Below are positions 42,260 to 54,440 of a stretch of 64,000 nt of DNA, in pieces. The first letter of the stretch is position 1, and every line of letters starts with the position of its first letter. The notes beneath the pieces are model-generated. The model was not told the DNA's origin, did no database searches, and worked only from the letters and a program-made list of their open reading frames with translations. The stretch is from Bedellia somnulentella (lineage: Eukaryota; Arthropoda; Insecta; Lepidoptera; Bedelliidae), in assembly GCA_963576735.1 (NCBI GenBank), contig OY755178.1, forward strand, positions 4,650,001-4,714,000, in the 5' to 3' direction. Position numbers and translations under genes: made by a program.

Positions 42260-42867
42260 ATTAACAATAAACTAATCTAATAGCAAAAAACTGAGCAGGT
42301 ATTCACTTTTATTGAATACAATGCGACGATGATTCACCTTATCGCGTGAGAACAAAGGACACAGCTGACGCAGAGGTGGGCCACTTGCACTGATAACAAG
42401 TGAGCGATTGAAGTAATAAATTACCGTTAATCGTAAATTGTTGTTGATTTACAATGAAATTTACTAATTATAAAAAAGGAAATGACGAGACTTGCACTCA
42501 CAAATAAAAAACTGTTTTAGAAAAATATATGTTAGTTAGTTATAGGGAAAAAATAAAGGAAAAATTGGAACAAACTCACAAATATCCAAACCGTAGTATT
42601 CAGGTATATGGCAGATAAGTAATCGATGATGAGTTATATTCTTTTTCTTGAAGTTGACACGCGGTTCAAGCGAAGGGTCCAAAGTCCGTTGCGCGCTCGA
42701 CCTCCAAATGACTTCTAGCCCTCAGTCGTGTGCAGTTGCTATTTGAAGTATATTACGAAGGATGATGACGAAGATTCCTTGAATATCTTCTTCAGCTGAA
42801 GACTCAGAGACTTGAAGTTGTCCAACCAATTTTCTTATATAAGACGGCTAGATTCCTGAAGGACCAA

Positions 42868-43106
42868 TGTTAGGGTCCTACTGGGACTATAAATGAAAGC
42901 GGACTGTATTACACTAAATGCTGGTTTAATACTCTAACTGTCTTTATACAAAAATATTGAATAGAACAAAAATATGAAGAGGTCGTTCGTAAACGGTGGC
43001 CTTCCAGAGAGTGTCTCGTCCGCGCGCGGGTGAGCTCGCTGTGACGACACGGTGATGATTCACTCTCCCCACGCTGCGGCTAGCCTAAGAAATCATGGCT
43101 CCAACA
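42868..43106 (-). repeat. BEL/Pao 5' LTR
   Basis: Same 239 bp as the other LTR. Just inside it the element reads TTGGTCCTTCAGGAATC, the primer-binding site position. Confidence 0.93.
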
Positions 43107-43271
43107 GTACTACTAATACTAATTTATATTATACTAATGGGAACTATAAGCACCTGATGACAAAGTCTCATGAGTATAGTCTCAAAGAGACTTCTAACAA
43201 CCTTGTAGGTATTAAGAGCTCATAGTTTATGGTAATTGCAAAATATTTTACTACGTGTGTAATATCAACTT

Positions 43272-43341
43272 GTGAAGTGTCGGATTGGAATAGGGCTACC
43301 CCATGTCTTCCCGTGGATGTTCGTACGGGGCCACTTAGGTT
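43272..43341 (+). repeat. Family A head fragment
   Basis: gtgaagtgtcggattgga to gggccacttagg; the remaining 3' three-quarters are missing. Confidence 0.55.
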
Positions 43342-43418
43342 TTTTTCAGGGTTTAAGGCTTTATAGGCATGATGACAAATTTTGAGAAACTATTCTTTAA
43401 TATTTGGAAATTTATATT

Positions 43419-43884
43419 AATGAGAGGTTTTCTTTTTGAGAAATAAAAAAAACAACATAGTTTCCTAGAACTCTGTAGATGGCGTTGATGTAACTACGTT
43501 ACTTACTTAAATTTTTCTTCGTAGCCTCAATCGTGTTGCCACAATAATTTCGCCAATGTCAACTTTAAAAACATGTGCCACATCACCATAGAGTAACTTA
43601 TATTACCACGAACGACTTATTCTTATCTATAAAAACAACAAAAAGAATGTTAAATATTAATACCGTCTTTGTTTATTTAGTTTTAAGCTATCTTGGCTTA
43701 AACTGATATTTATTTATACTTTCAAATCAGAACGTTTTTATGTACGTTCCGTTTTACGATATCATTACATCCAAGTGTGAAAAACGGTGTGACGTTCCGT
43801 TCCTACCAGTAACATAGCAAGTCTGGCGCCATCTATCCTGAGAACAGGGAAGAAGAAAAAAAGAAAAAAAGGAAAACCTCTCAT
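43419..43884. mobile_element. MITE with 14-bp inverted ends
   Basis: ATGAGAGGTTTTC at about 43420 and GAAAACCTCTCAT ending 43883, with TA on both sides, suggesting a TA target (Tc1/mariner-like). No coding part. Confidence 0.6.
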
Positions 43885-43889
43885 TACAA

Positions 43890-44565
43890 TAAACATAATA
43901 TTTCTGCGGAAAATTTAGGTTTAGTACTTAAAAAATATTTTTTGATTCATAAATTTAAAATTTGCACCAAAATGCGTCAAAGTGTCATGGCGTCGCTTGC
44001 TTACGTCACTAAAAAGTACAAGAAACAGTGTGACCTTTTGTGGCAGATTTGGACCCAAAATTTAAGCCCATAATAAAAAGACAATATCTATGTATCAGCA
44101 GATCAAGCGGGAAATCCCCGTGTAATCTGGGTATCAACAAAGACGTAGGAACAAAGGTTGCCAGATTTGGAATAAATTTTCTAGTAAATATTTTCTAATT
44201 ACCTTACTTAAATTATTTATTGTTCATTTTCATGCAATTTTATTTAAAATTAGCATGATATTATTAAAATCTTTGATATCTGCCAAAATCTGCCACATTT
44301 TGAAATCGTTAGCATAATATGCCACAGCTTAATTTTTGAAAATGGCGGAAATCTGCCACAAACTGTCACACTGGCTCTAACGTGACGTCATGCGCTCTGA
44401 TTGGCGTTCAACATGTCATGGCGGATTGCCATATTTAGCGATTTTATTTTATCGATTATAATATTCATCTTGCTTTTAATTATGAAAAGAATCAGAGTTT
44501 TAGAATTAGGAATTTTGAAATAATATACACACAAATTATTTCAATGAAATTTACTTGTTGTCATC
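43890..44565. other. No gene found
   Basis: Contains repeated gtcatggcg and ctgccaca words (43985, 44410; 44040, 44290, 44350) suggesting an old repeat that I cannot classify. Confidence 0.35.
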
Positions 44566-44569
44566 ATGC

Positions 44570-44767
44570 CTCTTGGGCCTTCAAATGGATTTTTGGGCGA
44601 TGCGATTGGAGAACCAACATTGGACCTACGGACCCACGAACAAAAACTTTTATTTGACAATCTTTTTCCCAATCAAATTCCAAAAGTGGCTGACGAATGT
44701 GTTATTCTGAAGCTCTGGCTACCCCTTTAAGAGATTCATAGACGTGAGTATAAGTATACATGTATGT
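44570..44767 (+). repeat. Family A, 5' part missing
   Basis: gcctcttgggccttcaaat to gtataagtatacatgtatgt, directly abutting the Helitron-like end at 44768. Confidence 0.78.
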
Positions 44768-45236
44768 ACTAGCTGACCAGACGGTCTTGGAACTATCAAA
44801 AAAGTGTAGTCTGAACTAAGCATTTATGAAAAAGAAAATAAGAAATCATACCGCGATATAGAAAGAAACTACTTGCGCCATCTAATATACAATATATATG
44901 TATATATTAGTAACGATTTGGTTTGGAATGTTTCTATTCACCCCATCGCGCTAAAAGGTTATGGTCTTTTGATGCTGATGCTCCTGTGAGAACCCTTTCA
45001 AAATCCGGGATAAATGATAGCCTATATTTTGGCCAAGTATATAACCTACATTCATACCAAATTTGATCAAGATCGGTCCGGTAGAATTAACGTGATGACC
45101 GGACATACAGACAGAAAGACAGACAGACAGTTTTTTTTTTTCAAAAATAGCAAATTTGGCTTCAGTATCGGAAATAAAACATATTTCACCGGTTTTCATT
45201 GTTTTTTCTTCAATACAGTCTTATAATAGTATAGAT
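44768..45236 (-). mobile_element. Helitron-like element, 469 bp
   Basis: Minus strand starts TCTATACTATTATAAGACTG at 45236 and ends CTGGTCAGCTAGT at 44768. Contains an (AGAC)n run near 45110-45130 and accaaatttgatcaagatcgg, a block shared with the element at 34106-35204 (accaagtttcgttaaaatcc). Confidence 0.65.
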
Positions 45237-45342
45237 AGATAGATATACTACGAACATATATCTCCGAGTTTGATTTACTGTAAATGGTAATGCCTGTAGA
45301 TAACGAATACTCACAAAGTAAGGGGATTTTTCATAAACAGTA

Positions 45343-45460
45343 GGCATTTGAAGTGTGAAGAATAAAATTGCATGCGTAAATGAACATTGATATAGTTTTT
45401 CCAGGATCTTATTAACTGTCGATTGACAGTCTCTTTCTACCCCAATGGGAGGGAATCAGG
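45343..45460 (+). pseudogene. LINE-D terminal fragment, diverged
   Basis: gaagtgtgaagaataaaat, then gacagtctctttctaccccaatggga: the same order as at 14300-14415. Confidence 0.5.
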
Positions 45461-46410
45461 TTAGAATATCAATATAATATAATAATAAATACATTAGACA
45501 TAAAAGTATAGAAAAATTAAATAGCGGAGAAGCTAAACCATTGAATAGTTTTATATAGTCATTGAGTATGACCTATTAATTATACTAGAATCCACATATT
45601 TAGTCAACCATGAGATCCTCAGTAACCTAGCAAAAACATCTTTGTCAATATATAACCGAACACAAGCGTTTCAAAAAATCCAGGCGCAGAATATCTCGAA
45701 AACTTACGTTGAATTTTCGTCAAATGAAAAACTGTACAAAATTGCTATCGAAAAAACTGTATGAACATTGTTCTCGTCTTAATTCATCAGAATTGGAATT
45801 GTGACAATTCTCTCGGGAAAGCTTTGAGAAAAATTGTCGCTAACGAGCTTGTCCCCCGTGAGCCCCATACCCTCTTTTTAATCCACCCCCTCTTCTCCCT
45901 TATCCGTGGCACTTTAAAACCCTTTTGCGATTTTCCACTCGAAAGAGTTAGTAAGACGTCAAGAGGAAATTTCCTAATTAACTGTAATTTTGATTGGTTA
46001 TTAAGGAAATATTTCAAGGAAGAGTAATAAGGTGATGGTTTTCTTAAATTCGAAAATCATAAATAAATTGTTTACTCACAAAACAGTAGTAAATTTGATG
46101 TTGGTTTATGGAAAAAATATTTTTTGGTATCGTCACTAAGAATAGGTAAATATATAGCAAAAGGTTTCTTTATTCGTACAATTCATCTTCTTAAGTAACA
46201 TTAATTCAAGTAAGTATTCAGACGTATTCCATGAAAAATAACCACAATATTAACTTAAAAATAACCAGAAATTCAGAACGGTTACGGGGAACAGTGACAT
46301 AACCCCAATTTAACAATTGATGAGTGTCTAGAGCTACCATTGCATATTTCAGATCTGTCAATAAAAGGTGCACTTTGGCGACAATGAGTCACGATGTTTT
46401 AGATAGTTAA

Positions 46411-46549
46411 CACCCGATTTCTGAATTGAGTATTCCAGCTGAGAACAACTTAAGTATCGTTCTGTCTCATTGAAATCTTAACAACTGAATGAGACAAAAT
46501 GATACTTAAGTCGTTCTCAGCTTGAATACTCAATTTAGAAATCGGGCGT
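46411..46549. mobile_element. Hairpin MITE, copy 2
   Basis: Near-identical to 13899-14032 (ACCCGATTTCTGAATTGAG ... GAAATCGGGCGT), with slightly longer pairing ends. Confidence 0.82.
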
Positions 46550-46726
46550 ACATTACGTAAATACAAGTTATAGAACTTGTCAATATGCACTTATATTTTT
46601 GGAGGTCTTACAGTACTAGTTTGATTACCCTTGCACGACTTACAGGCCTTGAGACTACCCAACTGTAGTATAACTTTAACTAAAAGAATATTAAAAAAAA
46701 ACTAATATTTTATCTTATCTGTTTTA

Positions 46727-46860
46727 GAACAGAATAGAATAGAATAGAATAACTCTTTATTGCACATCAAACACAAATTTACAAAAGAAATTATCATACA
46801 GTTTACAGTGAGGTACAGTTGGCGGTCTTATCGCTAAAAGATGTCTATTTTACTATTCTA
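46727..46860 (-). repeat. LINE 3' tail with (AGAAT)n
   Basis: agaatagaatagaatagaat followed by aactctttattgcac; inverse of an AATAAAGAG-type LINE terminus. The coding part is lost. Confidence 0.5.
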
Positions 46861-47104
46861 TGAAACATTCTTGCCATACCAAGAAAGATGTATAATTGTA
46901 TATTGAAGGTACATAGTTGTATTGTGTAATGTTACCCCGAATGTTCCTCCCTTTGAAGCTACCCTATTATACTTTGGGCTCTCTGAGTAAGTAACGGTGA
47001 TCCTGTCAGGTTCACCTGTTTAAAATTTACTATTTAAATACTCACACCAATATTTCCCATTGCACAGGCTCTTGCTTCGTTTACATCTATCAATCTTTTC
47101 ATAC

Positions 47105-47369
47105 AAACATACATATACTTACGGCTGTAAATCCCTAGAAGGGGTAGCCAGAGCTAAGGAATTAGAAATTCCTCAGCCACTTTTGGAAAGTTGTGTGGGG
47201 AAAAGATGGTAAAATAAAGGTTGTTGGTGATGGGTCTCTAACCGCATCGCCCAAAAATCCCTTAAAAGCCCCCAATACCGTTAGTCGCGTCTTACGTACA
47301 CCCACCGGAAGAAATGGGGTAGTGCTATTCTAAGCCGACACTACACAGCAAAATCTTATCACAGCAAAT
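47105..47369 (-). repeat. Family A retroposon, minus, 12-bp target duplication
   Basis: ATCTTTTCATAC at 47093-47104 and 47370-47381. Full length, with about 18 extra 5' bases (aaatcttatcacagcaaat) inside the duplication. Confidence 0.92.
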
Positions 47370-47411
47370 ATCTTTTCATACATGGTCTTTTATTCTTCAT
47401 ACTTCGCCACA

Positions 47412-47523
47412 AGGTGGGTCGACGACTTGGTAAATGTGCAGAGCCGATGGATAAGCGTAGCACAGGATCGGTCGTTGGGCGATCTTTGGGGGAAACCTAT
47501 GTCTAGCAGTGCACGGCTAATTG
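47412..47523 (+). pseudogene. LINE C-terminal fragment
   Basis: RWVDDLVNVQSRWISVAQD then RSLGDLWGKPMSS and stop: the end of an RTE-like LINE protein; no catalytic part. Confidence 0.6.
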
Positions 47524-48505
47524 ACTGAAACCATTGAAACCATTGAAACCATTTTATTTTCATGATTGCGAATACAACAAAATATGTTACATAAATTTAT
47601 AATAGTGACTGTCACAATGTACTCTTTCGAGTGTACGACATTAGTACATAGTTTAACTACGTCATTTTATTGAAATTCATAGAAATGTCATCATGCAGTA
47701 TTGTTAATTAATTAATAAAATTAATGTTCTTATATAACTCTAAATGTACTATTCATAAATTGAAGTCAGTGAAAAATATACAAATAAAATAAAATATAAC
47801 CCTATGCCACAGAGATATCATCATCAGTTTAAGTTAACTACATAAAAAAAAATATAAGACCTTTCAATCAATTTAAACATATCAAAACAAAAACTGAATT
47901 ATAATAAAACATAAAAACATGTTAAAATTAAATATTATTCTTCGTCCTTTAATAAGTCCTTAACACTATAGATTTTTTTTTCCATTAGCCATTCAAATAT
48001 TTTTCTTTTAAATAATATTATAGGAAAATTCTTAAAGTAATCAGGTATTTTATTATAAATTCTGCACGACATATATAGTATACTTTTCCTATTTAAAGCC
48101 TGTCTCAGATCTGGCATTGCTAATTTGTCTTTAAATTTTATATTAAGTCTATCACTCCTTGTTAGTGGCATATTCTTAAAAAGTGATTTATTACTCTTTA
48201 CAAAAACACACACTTCATATATGTAAATGCAAGCTAGTGGCAGAATTTTTAATAATTTGAAAAGTGGCCTGCAAGACTCAGTTTGGTCATTTATTTTGCA
48301 AAAGGCTCTTACACATTTTTTTTTGCGCAATAAATACAGACTGGATATCCGTAGAATTTCCCCACATTATAATTCCATATCGAAGAATGGAGGAAACATA
48401 ACCATGATACGCCATTTTGCCAGCATTAAGTGACGAGAATTTTACAACACGTTTTAAAACATATAAATATTTATTAAGTTTAGTCAATGGTTTTACCTAA
48501 CAATG
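47522..48505 (-). pseudogene. Non-LTR retrotransposon (Jockey-like) 3' end with one frameshift
   Basis: Minus strand: VKPLTKLNKYLYVLKRVVKF, then SILRYGIIMWGNSTDIQSVF parallels SIMSYGILLWGKAADVHKVF of the copy at 2-1087, so it is the same broad family. The frame is broken near 48290-48330, then continues to a stop at 47935 (KDKLAMPDLRQALNRKS ... YSVKDLLKDEE). The 3' end near 47527 carries three tandem copies of the 9-mer AATGGTTTC. 5' truncated after the RT catalytic core. Confidence 0.8.
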
Positions 48506-48508
48506 AAA

Positions 48509-48528
48509 TGCTGATGATGATGATGATG
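48509..48528. repeat. (GAT)n microsatellite
   Basis: ctgatgatgatgatgatga run at the truncated LINE border. Confidence 0.8.
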
Positions 48529-49016
48529 AATACAAAAAAAAACTTCATACGAAAAAGTCAATATGATATATTTATAATATATATTGTGCACAATATACGG
48601 CCTCTTTTTTCAAAAGTGCCATATTAATAATTAAATAAGTCACCATTTGTATTAAAAAGTATTTACAACATTCACAAGTACTATAAAACATGCTACGAGT
48701 GGTGCCCAGCTACAGAACCAAGCAAAATGGCTTTCAAAAGCTCTAAAAGAAGTTGGCGGGTCGAGGACCCTCGTTTTGAGCAGCCAGCTAGCGAAATTCC
48801 TTTCGAGGTTTTGTTCTCAATTTGGTAAAAATGTTGCTGAGTAACCAGACATAATATCTTTGAACAATATCGAGTTGGGAGAACAAAAATTCTTTTTATT
48901 TATATGTGAAGTATAAATTTAAGCATTTATCAAATCAGAATATTTAACTTTTTACCTACCCACTTTCTTATGTTCAAGGCTAGATATTTAAAAAAGGTGA
49001 CAGCATTCAAAATTGC

Positions 49017-49237
49017 TGTGTAGTGTCTACGAATAGCACTACATCATTTCTGCCCGTAGGTATCTTAGAAATTCGCGGCTTTTTAAGTGATTTTTGGGCG
49101 ATGTGGTTGGAGACCCGTCACCAATAACCCTAATTTTGCTTTTATCTTTTCCTCACTCTATTTCCAAAAGTGGCTGAAGAATTATGAACCTGAATCTCTG
49201 GCTACCCCTTTTAGGGATTTATAGCTGGTAGTACATG
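49017..49237 (+). repeat. Family A, internally shortened
   Basis: gtgtagtgtctacgaatag to atagctggtagtacatgta. Confidence 0.75.
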
Positions 49238-49254
49238 TAGGTATGCAATTCAAA

Positions 49255-49340
49255 TATCCTTAGCCACTATTGGAAAATTGAGTAAAAAAATATTATAAAA
49301 TAAACGATGGTTTGTCATGCATGATTCTCCAAACACATCG
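49255..49340 (-). repeat. Family A fragment, minus
   Basis: ccttagccactattggaaa, then ctccaaacacatcgccc; forms an inverted neighbour to the + copy before it. Confidence 0.5.
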
Positions 49341-49397
49341 CCCAACGCCCATCCCGCACAAGCCGAGCCTGGTCTCAGAGCCGCGTGGATGATCTTC

Positions 49398-49540
49398 TGA
49401 TGGAGATCCATCAACAACAACCTTTATTGTACCTTCGTCTTTTCACCACTCAACTTTCAAAAAAGCCTGAACAATTTCTGATTCTGAAGCACTGGCTTCA
49501 CGTTTTGGTATTTATAGCTGAGAGTTTTGTAAGTATGTAT
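49398..49540 (+). repeat. Family A 3' half, diverged
   Basis: gagatccatcaacaacaac through ttatagctgagagttttgt. Confidence 0.6.
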
Positions 49541-49845
49541 GGGGGAAGTGGCTGAGTAATTTCAATTAATTACACCACTTTGGTGTGAAAAAATAAAAGA
49601 AAAAAGAATTCCGCATCATTAGTCACTTGACACCATATCTCAATTATCAGAGCGACCGGGACGTTGACCGGGAGGTCACGGGTTCTGGTCCAGTTAGAAA
49701 AGTACACCCCGCGCGCGTGCCAGCTGCTGCCAAAACGTCATTTGTCCGCACATGCGGTTTTTTGAGCTACCAGTTGCTGCCAGCTAGCAGCAACTTGCCG
49801 CACTGGAAGGGCTAGTAAATGTTTGTACTATGTCTGAAACTCAAA

Positions 49846-50218
49846 CGTTCAAGCCGTGTTTCCCCGAAGGGGTTGGCAGAGGTACTAATACTTCTGAACA
49901 TCACATGACATTGCTACCTGTTGTTCAGAGTACCCACGTTTTGCTTGGACTGTGTGCTCACGTAATAGGGGGCAGACTTGTCGCCGTTTTTGCACGAATA
50001 CACAGTCACAAGACTAATAAAAAAGGAAAGAAAAATTTCGACACTAACTAAGAACAACTCAGCCATGTGAGTTTCCTCACGTTGTTTTCCCTCACCGTTA
50101 ACAACCATGATACATTAACCACACATATAACTTTAAGAGAATACAAATTGATGTAGGCCCGACCCGGAATTTGAACCCTCATCTATCTATCACGCTGATA
50201 CTGAGCTATCACGGCTGT
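49846..50218 (-). repeat. Family B SINE, near full length
   Basis: From ttcaagccgtgtttccccg (hairpin block) to the tRNA-like head ctgagctatcacgg. An insertion of about 30 bp (ggaaagaaaaatttcgacac) lies in the middle. Confidence 0.82.
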
Positions 50219-50394
50219 TTACTTCTGTACAATACCCATCCATTAAAATGTACTGAAATAAAATATAAAAGGCGTTTGTCTGCTCGCCTATATTTATTTA
50301 GCAATAAACTATTTATTTCAGTGCTTGTACTTAAGTGTAGGCTATATTTCTTAATTAAAATCAGCTCAGACCGCAACCGGCCACATGAAATCTT

Positions 50395-50486
50395 AACATT
50401 GAATGAGACAAAATGTCGCATTGAAATCTTAACAACTGAATGAGGCAAAACGATACTTAAGTCGTTCTCAGCATGAATACTCAATT
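50395..50486. mobile_element. Hairpin MITE, partial copy 3
   Basis: Repeats aatgagacaaaatgtcgc and cgatacttaagtcgttctcagc of the family; the left arm is lost. Confidence 0.65.
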
Positions 50487-50514
50487 CATGATAAAGGTAG
50501 GTTATTTCAATTTT

Positions 50515-50561
50515 AAGCGGGGATTACGACACTGCAAGAGTTCTTGTGACGGGTCAGCTAG
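50515..50561 (+). mobile_element. Helitron-like 3' end
   Basis: ggggattacgacactgcaa ... GTGACGGGTCAGCTAGT, the same terminal word as at 30656 and 44768. Confidence 0.5.
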
Positions 50562-51054
50562 TACATAGGTATGTATGTAACTACAGCTCAACATAAATCG
50601 TATGACAAAGGAAGTGTGCTACATTAATCGTGTACGGAGTACCTACTCGTACATGCAGTTGGGCTATTTAATGAGCCGCAGAGAGCACTAACACTTTGTC
50701 ACTGTGTCACAGCAACTATGTTATACATACGGAGGTAGATGTATCTTTCATGTAAAGTTGAGTTTCATGCAAAATGTCTTATAGTACCCAATAAAAAGTT
50801 AGTTTTGTATCAATTTATAGATGTTTTTCGTGTGATTTATGAGTTTGGTAGTGTAAAATGTAAGTATCTAAATGTTGAGAAGTTCAGCACAAATAGTTTT
50901 TTTTCTACGATGCACAGTGGTTGTAATAATATTTACAAATTAAAATAACAATATTATTATTTATTTCCATCTTGTGATGAAAATTGATCATAACATATAA
51001 AAAAACCAACCAAAAGTCGACTCATGCAAAGGTTTTCGTTACATCACCCTTAAT

Positions 51055-51235
51055 GGAGAAAAGATTGCTAAATAAAGGATGGTTGATGATAGTTCCTCAG
51101 CTATGGCCATGCTGATGACCCCAAAAATTATTCCACAATTACTTATCAGCCCCCATACCTTAAGTCACCTCTTACTATGCCCGCGGAAAAGAAATGAGTT
51201 GTAGTGTGCTATTCTAAGGCGGCACTACACAATTT
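51055..51235 (-). repeat. Family A, minus, diverged
   Basis: gatggttgatgatagttcctc through tgtgctattctaaggcggc. Confidence 0.6.
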
Positions 51236-51561
51236 TCTATTTTCTACAATATTCTATGTCAATTGCTCTGACAACTTTCTATAGCACCTTTATACTTAAA
51301 TAACCTTTCTATTTTATTCAAAATGGCAAAATTCACTTTGGTAAACTTAAGAATGTTTATGCATTCTTAATTTTTATATATGCATCTTCACCTTTAAAGC
51401 ACTAAATAGTTTTGTTTAAATTGATCATTGTTAAGTTATCAAATTTACTTGACTACATTGGAAGACTCTGATGACTGTAATACGGGTTCAACCTAGTACA
51501 GCATCAGCGTGTGTAAACGACCACATTTTTTTTGTATACTTGTATTTTGTATTTTATTTAA

Positions 51562-51806
51562 CATAACATAACATAAACGTTCACGCCAAATATCCCCGAA
51601 GGGGTTGGCAGAGGTACTAATACTTCTGAACATCACGTGACTTTGTCACCTGGTGTTCAGAGTACCCATGTTTTGCATGGACAGTGTACTCACGTCATAG
51701 GGGGCAGGCCTATCGCCGTTTTGTACGAATACACTGTCACATGACTAAGTACAACTCAGCCATGTGGGTTTCCTCACGATGTTTTCCCTCACCGTTAACA
51801 ACCATG
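51562..51806 (-). repeat. Family B SINE, 5' truncated
   Basis: Tail aacataacataaacgttcac, hairpin block atatccccgaaggggttgg, then the body up to accgttaacaaccatgat; no tRNA head. Confidence 0.85.
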
Positions 51807-51814
51807 ATATTTAA

Positions 51815-52968
51815 TTTAAGTCTTCCTTATTTGTTTTTTTTTTACTCAATAAACAATCTTTAAAACCTTCACATTTCTGTAATACATTATCCTATACAAT
51901 CATATCCATTTGTTAACACGCTCTTATCGCTAGTAAATCTTACCTGGCTATGTTCTTTACCTCCTGCCTATACTCACGGTATTAATCCTAAATAAAGGAT
52001 AGCGAGATCTACACAACTTGAAACTCTCAGTCAAACCTCCATCACTTAATAATCACCATAAGCCCATAAGCCTCTTACGACGTCTTCAGAATAAGTGCAA
52101 TTCAAATATACCAACTAACTTGCATTGGTACAATTTCGAGCAGTCACACTTTATCGGAAGTTTTCGAAGTAAATGCAAAAAGCAATACGGCACAAATAAT
52201 TTTTTACAAAATATCTAAATCTATACCAAACAAAAACCTTTCCCTAAAATGAAACGTTAGGAAACATCGATATTCCAATTTTACAGATCATCTAAATTGG
52301 AATACTAAATTAGTCTCGTGTTGGTTTTGATGTATTCAAATTCGAGGCATATTATTTAAATGAGGCGCCTTATGTTTGAGTCTGCAAAAGAAATAGTATA
52401 AAAGTAGGCGATGAGGCGGGGCGAGCGATAAAATGAAAATGAGCGGGAAAGAGGGAGGGGGGAAGACTCGTTAGCGTCGGGTCTTCAGCGCTCTCCAGCG
52501 ATTGTCACTGGCTCAATATTTACAATCTAAAACGATTTCTGAAACCCCTATTTGAACACCTATAAGGTCTATATTACATTAACTCCAATTTATATTTTTT
52601 AAATAGCTGAGTGAACAAAGAACGTATAAAATTTTGTAGTACAAAGGATTTTCAGAATTGTTACAATCGTAATGTCTAATTAGGAGTCTCTTCTGTGAGT
52701 TTCCAATTGAGATTGAATTGTTTATTTACCCCGACGATGTACTACTTAACTAAAGGACTCATCGTAAAAATTTTTTCGTTCCAGACAAATTGCTTTTACG
52801 AGTAAACTACTCGAGTAACTAGTAATACTGTTTGTCTATAGGTTTATTTAATCGATGATAAGTATAAAATGCTTGCCATATTAACTACTTAAGAATAGTC
52901 GCTCAATGAGATAGACCTCGGCCTTTCTAAGATAAGATATATGGACAAGAAGTATAATAATGAATTTG
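51815..52968. other. No gene found; GC-rich island at about 52390-52510
   Basis: agtataaaagtaggcgatg followed by a GC-rich stretch could be a core promoter, but no downstream coding exon was found, so it is not called as a gene. Confidence 0.35.
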
Positions 52969-53163
52969 CTGTGTAGTGCCGGCTTAGAATAGCACTACCC
53001 CATTTCTTCCGGTGGGTGTACGTAAGAGGCGACTAACGGTATGGGGCTTTTAAGGGATGCGGTTGGAAACCGATCACCAAAAACCTTTATTTCACTATCT
53101 TTTAATTTCCTAGCTCTGGCTACCCCTTCATGGGATTTATAGCCGTGAGTATATGTATGTATA
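52969..53163 (+). repeat. Family A with central deletion
   Basis: gctgtgtagtgccggctta to gccgtgagtatatgtatgt; lacks the ccccactcaac..gaggaattt part. Confidence 0.82.
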
Positions 53164-53389
53164 ATAATGAAGAATACGAGGGTTCAAATCCTATTTTAAA
53201 ATCTTATTATTTGTCTTTAAAACCTAATTTTCCACACAAAAGCCTACCTTTTTACCCATACTTTCAGGTTTGATTTTGTTAGAAGCGTAGCATAGCTTTA
53301 GTGTCAAAACTTTTTTAGCCACTTTTCGAAACTGAAACCGGAAAATATAATACAGAAGTGACTGACCTACTCTTTGAACAACGTCGGTG

Positions 53390-53535
53390 GCCGAGTGGAT
53401 AGGTGACTAGCTTCTCAGTCCGGAGGTTGCGGGTTCAATCCCTGCTGAGAGCAACATTTATGTGAGCATAAATGATTGTTTCTTAGTCTTGGATGTTATT
53501 TATATGTGTCTTATAATGATATTAAATTTATCGTT
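53390..53535 (+). repeat. Family C tRNA-derived SINE
   Basis: A box GGTGGCCGAGTGGATAGG, B box GCGGGTTCAATCCCTGCTGA, then the 80-bp body shared with 30661-30808. Confidence 0.75.
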
Positions 53536-54029
53536 AAGTTAGAATACTATTATACAAGTCTTACTTAGTTTGGGACTTGATCTGAGTATAAAGTGTCCGT
53601 TTAAGTATTTATATTTACCTTTTAAAGATAAGATAAAGATAAAGATAAAAATATACCATAAGATAAATATACATAAAGATACCATACCAAAACATTTAGA
53701 ACTATCTCTGTAATCAAACAAGCAAGCAATCCAAGTGAATTCTCATTTAGTCTGTACCAGACAAACACGAGTCATACTCCATCTTAACCCTTTAAGCGCT
53801 ATCTAAATGCCATCTGAGCGGAATAGAGCGGTTGGTGGGCAAACAAATGTGATACGAGTGGCCAGGTGTCGTATCTGCGCCATTTCACTCACTCGCGAAG
53901 CTTTTCAAAGAAAACAAGGAGGTATGATGATTGCATGGTGGCATTTCTATGTCTTTTTGACTTTAAAAAAACCTCGTAGCCGTACACTACACAAGGGATT
54001 ATTATATTTATATCTCAGCAGTGAATTTT

Positions 54030-54271
54030 TTTTATTTAGTCAACAACCCCTATGTCACTACCCCTTTCCACCCAAGGATGTCGTAAGAGGATACTAATGG
54101 TTTTTTAAGTGATTTTTGGATAATGCGGTTCGACACCAATCACCAACGATACCTTATTTCTATCATCTTCTACCCTATCAACTTCCAAATGTGGCTGAGG
54201 AGTTTCTAGCTCTAAAGCTCTGGCTACCCTTTTTTTGGATTTATGGCCGTAAGTATATGTATGTATGTATT
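54030..54271 (+). repeat. Family A, diverged
   Basis: tatgtcactacccctttcc to gccgtaagtatatgtatgt. Confidence 0.7.
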
Positions 54272-54344
54272 CTTCACCAAGGTAAAAGCATAAAAATAAG
54301 TTATAAATAAAAAAATTGTCCAAGGGCACCTATAGAAAAGACAC

Positions 54345-54440
54345 AGATGTAAGCTGGTTTCTGGTGGTGAAGGGTGATCTCAAATCATTGTCTCTTAGCA
54401 TCTGAAACTGTGCTCTGCCCACTGAGCTACCAAATTTGCT
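54345..54440 (-). repeat. tRNA-like SINE head, unclassified
   Basis: Minus strand GGTAGCTCAGTGGGCAGAGC is a clear A box, followed by tgatttgagatcaccc in the B-box position. Not a complete tRNA. Confidence 0.5.

Larger units (their letters stand above)
36784..43106 (-). mobile_element. BEL/Pao LTR retrotransposon, near-complete, young
   Basis: 239-bp LTRs at both ends look identical by eye. GTACT at 36779-36783 and 43107-43111 is a 5-bp target duplication. Gag and a full Pol (protease, RT, RNase H, integrase) lie on the minus strand. Gag and Pol are in different frames, which is unusual because BEL elements normally carry one continuous ORF. Confidence 0.95.

Noticed and set aside
45761..46027. 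Open frames of 76-88 codons on both strands
   Set aside because: Overlapping frames without recognisable motif or codon pattern; probably chance.
49640..49815. gaggtcacgggttctggtccag looks like a B box
   Set aside because: No A box at a fitting distance and no second copy; too weak to call.
53807..54097. 96-codon open frame after ttaaccctttaagcgc
   Set aside because: The start resembles a TTAA-type element end, but no partner end or protein motif is seen.
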